Assembly: GCA_023389005.1 (NCBI GenBank)
Contig: JAEWFE010000143.1
Span: forward strand, 1-12,776
Source: Bacillota bacterium
GTDB taxonomy: Bacteria; Bacillota; Bacilli; Lactobacillales; Enterococcaceae
Direction of reading: 5' to 3'
DNA length: 12,776 nt
The notes below the pieces were generated by a model, which was not told where the DNA came from, did not search any database, and was given only the letters and a program-made list of their open reading frames with translations. The position numbers and the translations under genes were made by a program. Shown piece by piece: positions 1 to 6,904 of the stretch. Position 1 is the first letter of the stretch. The number at the start of each line of letters is the position of its first letter.

Positions 1-214
1 AAGTTTCCACAACATCAACAAATTCGCAACCACCATAGTAACGTTTATTTGGATAACCTTCTGCGTATTTGTTCGTTAAAATACTGCCTTGCGCTGCTAA
101 AACACCTTTAGAAACAATATTTTCAGACGCGATTAATTCCAAATTGTTTTGTTGACGAACGCCTTCATTTTCAATTGCTTGCCATAATTCTGGGTCAAAT
201 GCCTTATAATCCAA
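1..214 (-). CDS. glyA: Serine hydroxymethyltransferase, N-terminal part (runs off the left edge)
   Basis: About 71 codons are visible. The translation begins (M)DYKAFDPELWQAI and continues through ELIASENIVS, AAQGSILTNKYAEGYP and RRYYGG-type (here KRYYGG) segments, which are hallmark N-terminal motifs of SHMT. The enzyme uses PLP to interconvert serine and glycine and to load one-carbon units on tetrahydrofolate in the cytosol. The PLP lysine and most of the fold lie outside the window. The start is a TTG at 214-212; no in-frame ATG lies nearby, and an AAGGAG ribosome site sits 8 nt upstream. In many Firmicutes glyA follows sua5 at short distance, and here the two are separated by the accessory block. 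Identification is from recalled family motifs and is secure. Confidence 0.95.
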   Translation of the reverse strand, partial: MDYKAFDPELWQAIENEGVRQQNNLELIASENIVSKGVLAAQGSILTNKYAEGYPNKRYYGGCEFVDVVET

Positions 215-307
215 GTAGGACACTCCTTTTTAAAAATATTATCAGTCAAGGCATGCTTGCTGACGAAAAAATGCTACTGAAAGAAAAAATCTCAAGTAGT
301 TGCTTAA

Positions 308-316
308 ATTCTAGCA
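308..316 (-). promoter_or_regulatory. Probable extended -10 promoter of glyA
   Basis: On the minus strand TGC-TAGAAT forms an extended -10 (TGnTAnAAT-like) about 94 bp upstream of the glyA TTG start. No good -35 is visible, which extended -10 promoters tolerate. It would give a leader of roughly 85 nt. That leader contains a small imperfect hairpin at 242-263 (TCAG/CTGA and CAAG/CTTG arms with one bulged base), followed by a short T-run. The role of the hairpin is unknown, and no riboswitch or T-box pattern was recognised. Confidence 0.4.
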
Positions 317-317
317 T

Positions 318-330
318 AAAACCGAATAAA
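318..330 (+). promoter_or_regulatory. PurBox-like site in the glyA promoter
   Basis: AAAACCGAATAAA matches 11 of 13 positions of the lactococcal PurBox consensus AWWWCCGAACWWT as I recall it. glyA belongs to the PurR regulon in Bacillus and lactococci, so purine control would be plausible. The site lies just upstream of the proposed -10. Only one clear copy is visible, so this is suggestive only. Confidence 0.25.
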
Positions 331-401
331 AATCAGCTAATTTGTACTAATTGTATGTAAAATAATCTTAGCATTTTGATGTAATCCTTTTCTAGAAAAT
401 G

Positions 402-410
402 TGTTATACT
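402..410 (+). promoter_or_regulatory. Extended -10 promoter of the 60-aa gene
   Basis: TGTTATACT is an extended -10 (TGn plus TATACT). It lies only 18 bp before the start codon and about 7 bp before the ribosome site, so the transcript would have a very short leader. A TTGATG at 376-381 is too far away (23-bp spacer) to be a normal -35. Confidence 0.5.
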
Positions 411-428
411 TAATTTGAGGTGATGCGC

Positions 429-611
429 ATGTCTGAAAAGCCAGAAAAATTAACAATCGAGGAATATAATCTATATCTTAAAGCCGCAGCGAAAAATTTA
501 GGATATAATTTTCATTTGCATTATGATGATCTAACTACTGAAATGAGTAGACTCATCAAATTATACTCTGTCGAAGAAATCAAAAAGAAGAAATTCAGTT
601 TCTGGAAATAA
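429..611 (+). CDS. Small orphan protein of unknown function (60 aa)
   Basis: This is the only likely plus-strand gene in the window. The start is ATG 429, because GAGGTG (417-422) is spaced 6 nt from it; the GTG at 420 and ATG at 423 overlap the ribosome site and are poorer choices. The product is short, highly charged and probably cytosolic, with no signal peptide or membrane segment. It opens MSEKPEKLTIEEYNLYLKAA, predicted helical, and ends in a basic stretch (EIKKKKFSFWK). I do not recognise the family. An extended -10 promoter directly upstream and a good ribosome site make it more than a chance frame. It diverges from glyA and converges on the aldo/keto reductase remnant. No clear terminator follows it. 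Confidence 0.6.
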   Translation: MSEKPEKLTIEEYNLYLKAAAKNLGYNFHLHYDDLTTEMSRLIKLYSVEEIKKKKFSFWK

Positions 612-713
612 TCTTCTCCCTACTTGCGCAACATGAATAAGCCAATAACACCCATGAGATTGCGTTGAATATTCACTAGCTGTAGCATTCGCCTTTATTC
701 ACTCACTTAGAAC

Positions 714-1043
714 CTATTTTTCCGTGTCTAACATTCTTTGCATAAACCACTCCACTTGTTTAGGTGCATCATGGTCAAAGAAAGCAGATTCAGATAAATC
801 TAAAGACGCAATCAGCTGCGTATCTTCTGCTGATAATTCAAAATCAAAAATGTCAATATTTTCTGCCATCCGTTCAGGTCGAACTGATTTAGCCAAAGCG
901 ACAATGCCTCGTTGCATCAACTAACGCAACACTACTTGCCCAACGGATTTATTGTATTTTTGACCAATGTCTGCCAAAAGTGAATTGCTAAATAGTTCAT
1001 GGCGCCCCTCTGCAAATGGGTCCCACGCTTCTACTTTTTGTGA
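714..1043 (-). pseudogene. Aldo/keto reductase remnant (5' truncated, in-frame stop)
   Basis: Read on the minus strand from about 1040, the frame gives QKVEAWDPFAEGRHELF, then IGQKYNKSVGQVVLR, a TAG stop at 923-921, then LMQRGIVALAKSVRPERMAENI and DLSESAFFDHD to the natural TAG at 716-714. These are the C-terminal third or so of the 2,5-diketogluconate-reductase type of NADPH aldo/keto reductase: the barrel strand with EAWGPFAEG, then the ALRW-x-x-QRG and PKSxxxxRMxEN cofactor loops. Two lesions show it is dead. The internal TAG replaces the usually conserved Trp of the LRW motif (TGG to TAG), and everything N-terminal, including the catalytic Asp/Tyr/Lys, is absent. Homology stops at about 1040, immediately beside the terminator of the accessory operon, so the operon's arrival or a linked deletion may have removed the 5' part. 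The reading frame is otherwise intact, which suggests recent decay. Confidence 0.85.
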
Positions 1044-1080
1044 TAAAAAAAGAGGATACCTACTATAATGGTGGTATCCC
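1044..1080 (-). terminator. Rho-independent terminator of the nucleoside operon
   Basis: On the minus strand GGATACC (1079-1073) and GGTATCC (1060-1054) form a perfect 7-bp stem around a 12-nt loop, followed by CTC and a T-run (1050-1044). It lies about 32 nt after the stop of the last operon gene, and no gene reads on in that direction except the dead reductase remnant. Confidence 0.8.
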
Positions 1081-1111
1081 CAAAAATAAAAACAGTTGAT
1101 ATTTTAAAATA

Positions 1112-2581
1112 TTATGCTACATTTTCTATATTTTGTTTATTAGAATTCATATAAAAACTTTCGGTAGTTCCTTCAACATATTTACCATAAACATCATAAC
1201 CTCTTACGGTTACTTTTATTTCTTTATTTTGCCATTCACTAGGAATACTTAATAAACTGTAAAACTCTAATAATGATGGATTTGATTTGTTGTTTATTAA
1301 ACGTTCCATACCCACTTCTTTATTTTCAAATCTAGTCTGACCATTACACGACAATTCATAACTAAGCGTCTTAATCTTATTTTTAATTACAAAAGAATTA
1401 TTAGATAGTTTTTGAATATCAGACGGTGTATTTTGAATTGGTCTAACTACACCAGAAACAGCAACTTTATTTATTTCACCTAAATTTACACCATCAGATA
1501 ATTTTTCGTCATGAACGACACTATTCAATTTATTCACGTCTAAACTATTTTCTTTTGTTGATGTATCAGCCTTATCTACTCTTGTAATCGCTAAATAGTC
1601 ATTACTTGAAAAGCGTTCAATTGGACTTTTAGAATTAGATAATTCGGGTTCACCCCATTTATAGTAATAACATATCAATCGGTTATTATTAGCTATTACT
1701 TGTTGCTGCTGTAGCGTTCCTACCTCTACATTGTAAGTTGCACTTGACTCTTTCACATTATAAATGTAAAAATGTGCAATACCATTTTGATATTCCGCTA
1801 AATCTGCATGACGCCATTTTGGTAATATTTCAGCAAAGATATTACTAGAAGATAATTCAGATATAAATGAACCTGGAGACCAGTAGCCAGGAAATGGATC
1901 TAATAATACTTGATAATTATTTTCTCCAGCTTCTTTTAATACTCGTTCAAAATGATTTGTTGGTGAGAAACGACTTAGAACTCGATTGGCAAAATGACCA
2001 ATTTTCACTACTTTAGATGCGTGTCCCAGCACTTGATTTTGACTATTTTTTATATACACGTGTAATTGATATTCCCCATTAACTAATGGTTGATATAAAT
2101 TACCATTTTGATCATAGTTAACATCAGTTGAGTAAGTTTGACTATTATTCACAAGAGCTGTGAAATGCTTATCATTAAAATACGCTTTAATCCATGGATA
2201 ATTCATTGATTGCGGATTTGATTTATCATAAACTAAATCTGGCATCATGGAATTTAATAGTGGGCTTCTATCAGTACCTGCATAATAACTTAATAATTGA
2301 TAGTCAATATTCAACGATGATTTGTCATCTTTTTTCTGACTAACTATTTTTCTCAAAACTTTAGCATCTTTGCTTACAACAACTTCTAACTTAGCGTCAT
2401 TCGGTACAAAACCATTAATATTTCCAATCACATAAAAATCCCTATCTGGTGCCACTTGAGATTGTGATACACTCGGAAATATAATTTCCATATCAATGTT
2501 TCCTTCTGCAAAAACATAATTAGGAAGCAGCAACATTACAAAAAACGCTAATAAACTTACAATACAACTTTTTCTTTGCAT
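1112..2581 (-). CDS. Secreted protein of unknown family (489 aa), last gene of the operon
   Basis: The start is ATG 2581, with GGAGG 8 nt upstream; the open frame extends five codons further but through the ribosome site. Residues 1-25 are a clear Sec signal peptide: MQRK, a hydrophobic core (VSLLAFFVMLLLP) and a signal peptidase I site NYVFA|EG. There is no lipobox, LPXTG or membrane anchor, so the mature protein of about 464 aa is probably released or loosely wall-bound. The mature part is rich in Asn, Ser, Tyr and alternating hydrophobic residues, as in all-beta proteins. Two stretches look Ig-like: about 45-80 (RDFYVIGNINGFVPNDAKL) and about 450-475 (NKEIKVTVRGYDVYGKYVEG). Cys304 and Cys412 are the only mature cysteines and could pair. 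The gene follows the DeoR gene by 37 nt and precedes the operon terminator, so it is probably co-transcribed. I recognise no catalytic motif. An extracellular binding or substrate-releasing role is inference from context only. Confidence 0.85.
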   Translation of the reverse strand: MQRKSCIVSLLAFFVMLLLPNYVFAEGNIDMEIIFPSVSQSQVAPDRDFYVIGNINGFVPNDAKLEVVVSKDAKVLRKIVSQKKDDKSSLNIDYQLLSYYAGTDRSPLLNSMMPDLVYDKSNPQSMNYPWIKAYFNDKHFTALVNNSQTYSTDVNYDQNGNLYQPLVNGEYQLHVYIKNSQNQVLGHASKVVKIGHFANRVLSRFSPTNHFERVLKEAGENNYQVLLDPFPGYWSPGSFISELSSSNIFAEILPKWRHADLAEYQNGIAHFYIYNVKESSATYNVEVGTLQQQQVIANNNRLICYYYKWGEPELSNSKSPIERFSSNDYLAITRVDKADTSTKENSLDVNKLNSVVHDEKLSDGVNLGEINKVAVSGVVRPIQNTPSDIQKLSNNSFVIKNKIKTLSYELSCNGQTRFENKEVGMERLINNKSNPSLLEFYSLLSIPSEWQNKEIKVTVRGYDVYGKYVEGTTESFYMNSNKQNIENVA

Positions 2582-2618
2582 CAGTAAGACCTCCAATTAT
2601 ATATCAACCGTTTTTATA

Positions 2619-3413
2619 TTATTCATTCGCTGAAACAATAATCACATTAGAATCTCGTGCAATTTTTTCGATATGATCGTCTAATCGAATATCCGTTACT
2701 AAATAATCAACTTCCGATAAATTTCCTACTCTAAACATCGCTTTTCTAGAATATTTACTCTTTTCTACCATCAAAATGACCGTACTTGCTTGTTGAATCG
2801 CTATTTTTTGAAAAAATACATCTTCTTCACTATAGCCACTTAAATTAAGCATTTCATCTATTGCAGCTACACTAATAAATGCTTTTGAAATATGAATTTC
2901 TTTCAGCGTATCTAAAACATACATTCCAGAAGTACTGTGCTGCGAGAAATCCATCCAACCACCTATAAAAAATAATTTACACTTTTTCTCATCTTCATTG
3001 AAGCACTCATCAATTAAAGCAGCTATCTTAAAAGATGAAGTAACAATTACCAATGATGAAAGCAATTCTTTATTTTTACACAATTCATTTACTAAAGCTA
3101 GTGAAGTTGTGCTACTTTCTAGTAAAACAATATCGTCTTTTTCAATCAAAGTTACAGCTTTTTTGGCTACCACTTTTTTACTATGACTACTTATTTTCAT
3201 CCGATAATCAAAAGGTTGACTTTTATTTCTTTTTATTTTAAGCGCTACACCACCATGCGTCTGTATAATTTTATCTTCTGAAGATAAAGTAATTAAGTCT
3301 TTACGAATTGTTTCTGTTGATACATTTAATATTTCAGAAAGTTCACTAATCGTTGTTAATGGAACTTTAGATAAAATTTCCAAAATCTTTTTTTGCCGCT
3401 CTATTTTTTTCAC
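2619..3413 (-). CDS. DeoR-family transcriptional regulator
   Basis: 264 aa. I place the start at GTG 3413 (MKKIERQKKILEIL), which matches the usual DeoR N-terminus; GAAGGAG lies 12 nt upstream. An upstream in-frame TTG at 3434 would add seven codons but overlaps that ribosome site. Residues about 1-55 form the DeoR winged helix-turn-helix (TTISELSEILNVSTETIRKDL, then HGGV). The rest is the DeoRC sugar-phosphate sensing domain, with LLESSTTSLALVNEL, IVTSSFKIA and FFIGG segments matching the usual phosphate-binding loops; the typical D-S-G-T-T is E-S-S-T-T here. DeoR proteins generally repress their own sugar or nucleoside operon and release DNA on binding a phosphorylated sugar. It is the ninth gene of the array, 21 nt after the MgtC-like gene, so it is likely autoregulated through the promoter at 10971-11000. 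Confidence 0.9.
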   Translation of the reverse strand: MKKIERQKKILEILSKVPLTTISELSEILNVSTETIRKDLITLSSEDKIIQTHGGVALKIKRNKSQPFDYRMKISSHSKKVVAKKAVTLIEKDDIVLLESSTTSLALVNELCKNKELLSSLVIVTSSFKIAALIDECFNEDEKKCKLFFIGGWMDFSQHSTSGMYVLDTLKEIHISKAFISVAAIDEMLNLSGYSEEDVFFQKIAIQQASTVILMVEKSKYSRKAMFRVGNLSEVDYLVTDIRLDDHIEKIARDSNVIIVSANE

Positions 3414-3434
3414 TATAAATACACACTCCTTCAA

Positions 3435-4130
3435 TTATTCAATTTTTGTACGCTCACAATTAATTATATTATCATCATGCGCAAATATGTCTAATAATTT
3501 GTCGAAGTACTGTTTATCTAGTGACTTAATTTCAAATATACTTGTGTAAAGTTTAATATCTCCATATACTTGAACATCATATTTTACAGTTGTATATTCT
3601 AAATCCAATTTTTCTAAGTCTTTCCTAATCTGTTCAAGCGTCGTCATTCCATTTAAGTATTTAATGATTAATTTGGTTGGAATAGACAGATTAACAAATT
3701 TTTTGATGAAATATAAAGAAGCGAAAATAGCTATAAAGCCAATTACTGCAATTTGATAATATCCCATACCTATAGAAATTCCTAAACAGGCAACTGACCA
3801 TATCGAAGCCGCAGTCGTTAAACCCGAAATGCTGTGTTTTGTTACAATAATCGTTCCTGCTCCCAAAAATCCAATTCCAGATATTACTTGAGCAGTCAAT
3901 CTCGCTGGATCTGAACCAAAAAAATTAGCTAAATCTGAATATTGTAATGCTTGTTGAAAGGCTTCATAACGAATTTGACACTGTATAATAGCGATTAATG
4001 CTGAAGAAACACCTACTAAGGTATGTGTTTTCATACCAGCGTTGCTCTGGTTTTTTTCCCTTTCCAATCCTATTATTCCTGAAAAAAACAAAGCTAGGAC
4101 AATTCTAAATAAAATATCATATATCAGCAT
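3435..4130 (-). CDS. MgtC/SapB-family membrane protein
   Basis: 231 aa from ATG 4130. A GTG at 4139 is in frame but lacks a ribosome site; GGAG lies 3 nt before the ATG, an unusually short spacing, so the start is uncertain and may depend on coupling to the preceding stop 10 nt away. The N-terminal half shows the MgtC signature: FRIVLALFFSGIIGLEREK, MKTHTLVGVSSAL, then DPARLTAQVISGIGFLGAGTII and GLTTAASIWSVACLGISIGMG. It has four or five predicted transmembrane helices up to about residue 145. A soluble C-terminal domain of about 85 aa follows, as in the long SapB/YhiD forms. Salmonella MgtC is a virulence protein for low-Mg growth that acts on F-type ATP synthase; the role of Gram-positive homologues is mostly unknown. 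Its place between adenosine deaminase and the regulator is unusual and suggests a link to nucleotide or phosphate balance (inference). Confidence 0.88.
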   Translation of the reverse strand: MLIYDILFRIVLALFFSGIIGLEREKNQSNAGMKTHTLVGVSSALIAIIQCQIRYEAFQQALQYSDLANFFGSDPARLTAQVISGIGFLGAGTIIVTKHSISGLTTAASIWSVACLGISIGMGYYQIAVIGFIAIFASLYFIKKFVNLSIPTKLIIKYLNGMTTLEQIRKDLEKLDLEYTTVKYDVQVYGDIKLYTSIFEIKSLDKQYFDKLLDIFAHDDNIINCERTKIE

Positions 4131-4140
4131 ACACTCCACT

Positions 4141-5154
4141 CTATTCTAATTTATAATTTAATATTTGCTCACTCACCTTATCTATCGTCTGTTTAGACGC
4201 AAAGGAATACTTCATCGCCTGTACATTGAGTTTTTTTAGCTCTGACATAGACAATTGACTAACGTTAGTCGAAACTTGCTGATATTCATTCGCTAACGTG
4301 GTATTGGATACTGTTCGATTATCTGTATTAATGCAATATCTAACACCTCTCCGCTTGAAGATAGGAATAGGGTATTTTCCCCACGAAGGAATAGCCCCAG
4401 TTTGAATGTTACATATAGGACATAATTCAAGCAAAACTTGCTTTTCAATAACAGCATTTAAAGTCCATTCATTATATATGCAGGCTAATCCATGTCCAAT
4501 TCTTTTTGCACCGAAATTTATTGCATCTTCAATATTTTGCCAATTTCCAGTTTCACCTGCGTGTATCGTAAAAGGCAATTGAAAATTACAAGCTATATCA
4601 AATAAATCTCGATAGTCAATCGTTGGATATTTTAATTCATTGCCAGCCAAATCAATGCCAACAATTCCCTGATTTTTATATTTTTTCGCTAATGATAAAA
4701 CTTCTTTATTGATAACCTCTTCTCTTCCACGCATCATACACAAAATAAATCCGACTTCTAAGAATGTGTGTCTAGAGATTTCATCCCATGCTTGTAAAAC
4801 TGCGTCAACTATCTCTTCCATAGAGAAAGTATCTGTTGATAAGTGCCAAGGAGAAAAACGAATTTCTAAATATAACAAATTCTCTTTTTCTGCTTGTTTT
4901 ATCAAACTATATAAAGCTAATTTAAGTGCTTCTTTACTCCGCAATGCCTTCGTTACAATAGGAAAAGCGTTTAAATATTCACTTAAATCTTTGCATTTCA
5001 TCGGCGCTATCATCAATTTATCTAATTCTCTATCAGAAAAAGGTAGTTGTTCATTATTATGAGCATAAATCTTTTTCAACGTCTCCCTATCTACTGAACC
5101 ATCCAAATGACAATGTAACTCCACCTTTGGCAACAATGCATACAACTTATTCAT
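4141..5154 (-). CDS. add: Adenosine deaminase
   Basis: 337 aa, the normal length for the family. It hydrolyses adenosine or deoxyadenosine to inosine and ammonia in the cytosol. The amidohydrolase TIM-barrel motifs are complete: KVELHCHLDGS (zinc ligands His14, His16), GIDLAGNE (about 166-173), TIHAGE (zinc ligand His198, catalytic Glu201), RIGHG (catalytic His221) and INTDN (zinc ligand Asp278). The residue after the last zinc ligand is Asn279 where mammalian and E. coli enzymes have a second Asp. The TDN form is seen in other bacterial members, so this is a subgroup marker and not a lesion. Adenine deaminase of the same superfamily remains a possible alternative. The start is ATG 5154, one base after the epimerase stop, so translation is probably coupled. 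Together with the nucleoside hydrolase it would turn adenosine into hypoxanthine and ribose. Confidence 0.88.
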   Translation of the reverse strand: MNKLYALLPKVELHCHLDGSVDRETLKKIYAHNNEQLPFSDRELDKLMIAPMKCKDLSEYLNAFPIVTKALRSKEALKLALYSLIKQAEKENLLYLEIRFSPWHLSTDTFSMEEIVDAVLQAWDEISRHTFLEVGFILCMMRGREEVINKEVLSLAKKYKNQGIVGIDLAGNELKYPTIDYRDLFDIACNFQLPFTIHAGETGNWQNIEDAINFGAKRIGHGLACIYNEWTLNAVIEKQVLLELCPICNIQTGAIPSWGKYPIPIFKRRGVRYCINTDNRTVSNTTLANEYQQVSTNVSQLSMSELKKLNVQAMKYSFASKQTIDKVSEQILNYKLE

Positions 5155-5155
5155 T

Positions 5156-6016
5156 TTACTTCACCATCTTTAACAATGTTGAACCAATTTCGTAACTTAG
5201 GCGTATTGCCTGTTCACAATTTTCAAGTGGCATCTTCGTCAAATAACGATGAATTTCCAAATCAAAATCTCCTTGATAGTTTACTTTTTTGAATGCATTC
5301 ATAATTTCTGACCAATTACTCTTTCCCATAAAAGGCAATAAGTGTATATCTCTTGGATTGGTATAATCAGAAATATGCGTTGCTTTTAAATGAGAACCTA
5401 TCAATCGTAACGAAGAAAGAATATCCTGATTCATGATTGAAGAATGTTCCTGATCCCAGCATATTTCTAGTCCTGGTACATCTTCAACCAAATCAACTAA
5501 TTCCTCAGCTGTTGTACAATAAAGTTTTATTGGTGAAATATGTGCATCCCACATATTTTCTATTGCTAAACCAACTTGATATTTGGCTGCGAAATCTACC
5601 CAGCGTTTAAAAAATTCAACATTTGCTTTTTTAGAATCAAGATATGGTCGATTACTGTGAACGGTGGATGGATGCAAAACTAGCCATTTCACGCCTATCT
5701 CACTCGCACCTATAATACACTTTGTCAATAATTGTTCAAAATGAGGATGACTAATATCCTTTCTGCAAAAATCATAAACAACTGCATGACCTTGACTAAA
5801 CTCTATCCCTATCTCATCAGCCTTCTCTTTGCATTTTTTAAAATAATCTTGCCAACTATCAGTCAGAAAATCATTTTGATAAGTGCTTAAATCATGAAAA
5901 CAAAAATCTAAAACCTCAAAACCCGCATTTTTACAAAATACCATTGTTTCTAACGGATTAATTGGTGCTTGATTTTGTCTTTCAAATAAGATATTCGTCG
6001 ATGTCGATAATCTCAT
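5156..6016 (-). CDS. TIM-barrel sugar (phosphate) isomerase/epimerase family protein
   Basis: 286 aa, typical of the AP endonuclease 2-like isomerase/epimerase fold (xylose isomerase-like TIM barrel; IolE, IolI and tagatose 3-epimerase relatives). Likely metal ligands are visible in order: Glu153 (GLAIENMW), Asp188 with His191 (CWDQEHSS), His214 (KATHISDY) and Glu254 (FDLEIHRY). Other conserved-looking histidines are in QGHAVV (77) and LVLHPST (115). No signal peptide, so cytosolic. The ATG at 6016 overlaps the TGA of the HAD gene by four bases (ATGA), with GAAGGA upstream, indicating translational coupling. In this operon it is the best candidate for isomerising the sugar released by the nucleoside hydrolase. 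The actual substrate cannot be told from sequence, and a lyase or endonuclease activity is not excluded. Confidence 0.82.
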   Translation of the reverse strand: MRLSTSTNILFERQNQAPINPLETMVFCKNAGFEVLDFCFHDLSTYQNDFLTDSWQDYFKKCKEKADEIGIEFSQGHAVVYDFCRKDISHPHFEQLLTKCIIGASEIGVKWLVLHPSTVHSNRPYLDSKKANVEFFKRWVDFAAKYQVGLAIENMWDAHISPIKLYCTTAEELVDLVEDVPGLEICWDQEHSSIMNQDILSSLRLIGSHLKATHISDYTNPRDIHLLPFMGKSNWSEIMNAFKKVNYQGDFDLEIHRYLTKMPLENCEQAIRLSYEIGSTLLKMVK

Positions 6017-6837
6017 ATCTGTTCCTTCTCTCTTTTCAAGTTATCAATATAGGTCAATGCTTCAACTACGCCTAGACTAGCCTCTTGTTTCATGATTACA
6101 TCTGCTACATCTTTTAGTTCTTCTGTTGCATTACCAACTGCAATTCCAAGTTGAACTGCTTCGATTAACTGTGCATCATTTTCATTATCACCAATCGCAC
6201 AAGAATGAATTAATTGACCATCTAAATGAGATAAAAGCAATTGAACACCTGTTAATTTGTTAACATTTTTTGCAACTATCTCTACACCGTAATCTCCATA
6301 CCTAGTGATATTTAACTCAGAAACCAATTCCGACAATTCTGAATGTAGTATACTTATCGTTTGTTCACTATCGTCCGTTAAGATATTCATTTTTAATATT
6401 TTTAAAGTAGCAAATTCATCAGATGTTACCTTTCTTAATGGGTGATAGCGACCACGTTCTGCTCTTTTCCTAATAGTAGCACTATTTTCCTGCAATAAAA
6501 ACTCTTCTTCATCAATTGCATATAAAACAGTCATATTGTATTTTAATGCCAAATCGATCAATCGACTGACTAAAGATAATGGAAATTTTTGTATAAATAA
6601 TACTTTTTCTTTATTTCTTACCAATGCACCATTACAAGAAACATAGTAAGCATTATCCAGCTCTAAATCTTCTAATATCGGCTGTATCATATAAGGTAAT
6701 CTTCCTGAAGCAAAAGTAAAGTAATATCCTTTTTCTTTCATTTGTCTAATCTTTTGGATAAACGAATCTTGTAACATCTCACCACGCCTCAAAAGCGTAC
6801 CATCAATATCGCAAAAAATATATTTTATATCATTCAT
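6013..6837 (-). CDS. Cof-type HAD-superfamily phosphatase
   Basis: 274 aa from ATG 6837, chosen because GGAG lies 7 nt upstream and the protein then begins directly with the HAD strand (MNDIKYIFCDIDGTLL). The longer frame back to a TTG at 6879 runs through a terminator-like hairpin and is rejected. All four HAD motifs are present: DIDGT (nucleophile Asp10, acid/base Asp12), FASGR (Ser44), Lys194 in NKLTG, and GDNENDAQLI (Asp217, Asp221). Between motifs II and III is a C2-type cap, placing it with the Cof/YidA/YwpJ group, which dephosphorylate sugar phosphates, nucleotides or flavin precursors in the cytosol. It is the first gene after the internal hairpin and is coupled by an ATGA overlap to the epimerase. 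It could dephosphorylate the sugar or a nucleotide in the pathway (inference). Confidence 0.88.
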   Translation of the reverse strand: MNDIKYIFCDIDGTLLRRGEMLQDSFIQKIRQMKEKGYYFTFASGRLPYMIQPILEDLELDNAYYVSCNGALVRNKEKVLFIQKFPLSLVSRLIDLALKYNMTVLYAIDEEEFLLQENSATIRKRAERGRYHPLRKVTSDEFATLKILKMNILTDDSEQTISILHSELSELVSELNITRYGDYGVEIVAKNVNKLTGVQLLLSHLDGQLIHSCAIGDNENDAQLIEAVQLGIAVGNATEELKDVADVIMKQEASLGVVEALTYIDNLKREKEQI

Positions 6838-6850
6838 AATCTTGCTCCAT

Positions 6851-6896
6851 AAAAAAGTCGAGAAATTAAAAACTGTCAAATTAATAATTTCCCGAC
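6851..6896 (-). terminator. Intercistronic terminator-like hairpin between binding-protein and HAD genes
   Basis: On the minus strand a 12-bp stem is formed by GTCGGGAAATTA (6896-6885) and TAATTTCTCGAC (6868-6857), with one G-U pair and a 16-nt loop, followed at once by six U (6856-6851). It lies 8 nt after the binding-protein stop and ends 14 nt before the HAD start. It has the form of an intrinsic terminator. It probably acts as a partial terminator or a 3'-end stabiliser, so that transporter genes are expressed above the enzyme genes; such placement after a binding-protein gene is known in sugar ABC operons. Confidence 0.75.
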
Positions 6897-6904
6897 AAAA
6901 TTCA

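Noticed and set aside
4..12. TTTCCACAA, resembling a DnaA box
   Set aside because: It is a single weak match inside glyA coding sequence, explained by codons; it is not part of a cluster.
175..360. Plus-strand frame of 61 codons
   Set aside because: It overlaps the glyA start and leader on the other strand and has no ribosome site or protein-like composition.
620..688. Minus-strand 22-codon frame coding for a hydrophobic peptide (begins MLQLVNIQRN)
   Set aside because: It has a weak ribosome site, no promoter and no recognised pheromone or toxin pattern; a chance frame is as likely.
724..924. Plus-strand frame of 66 codons
   Set aside because: It is antisense to the aldo/keto reductase remnant, whose frame matches a known family.
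4709..5062. Plus-strand frame of 117 codons
   Set aside because: It lies wholly antisense within the well-supported adenosine deaminase gene and has no ribosome site or recognisable protein.
6838..6879. Upstream extension of the HAD gene to a TTG
   Set aside because: The extension passes through the terminator-like hairpin, and the downstream ATG has a proper ribosome site and begins at the HAD core.
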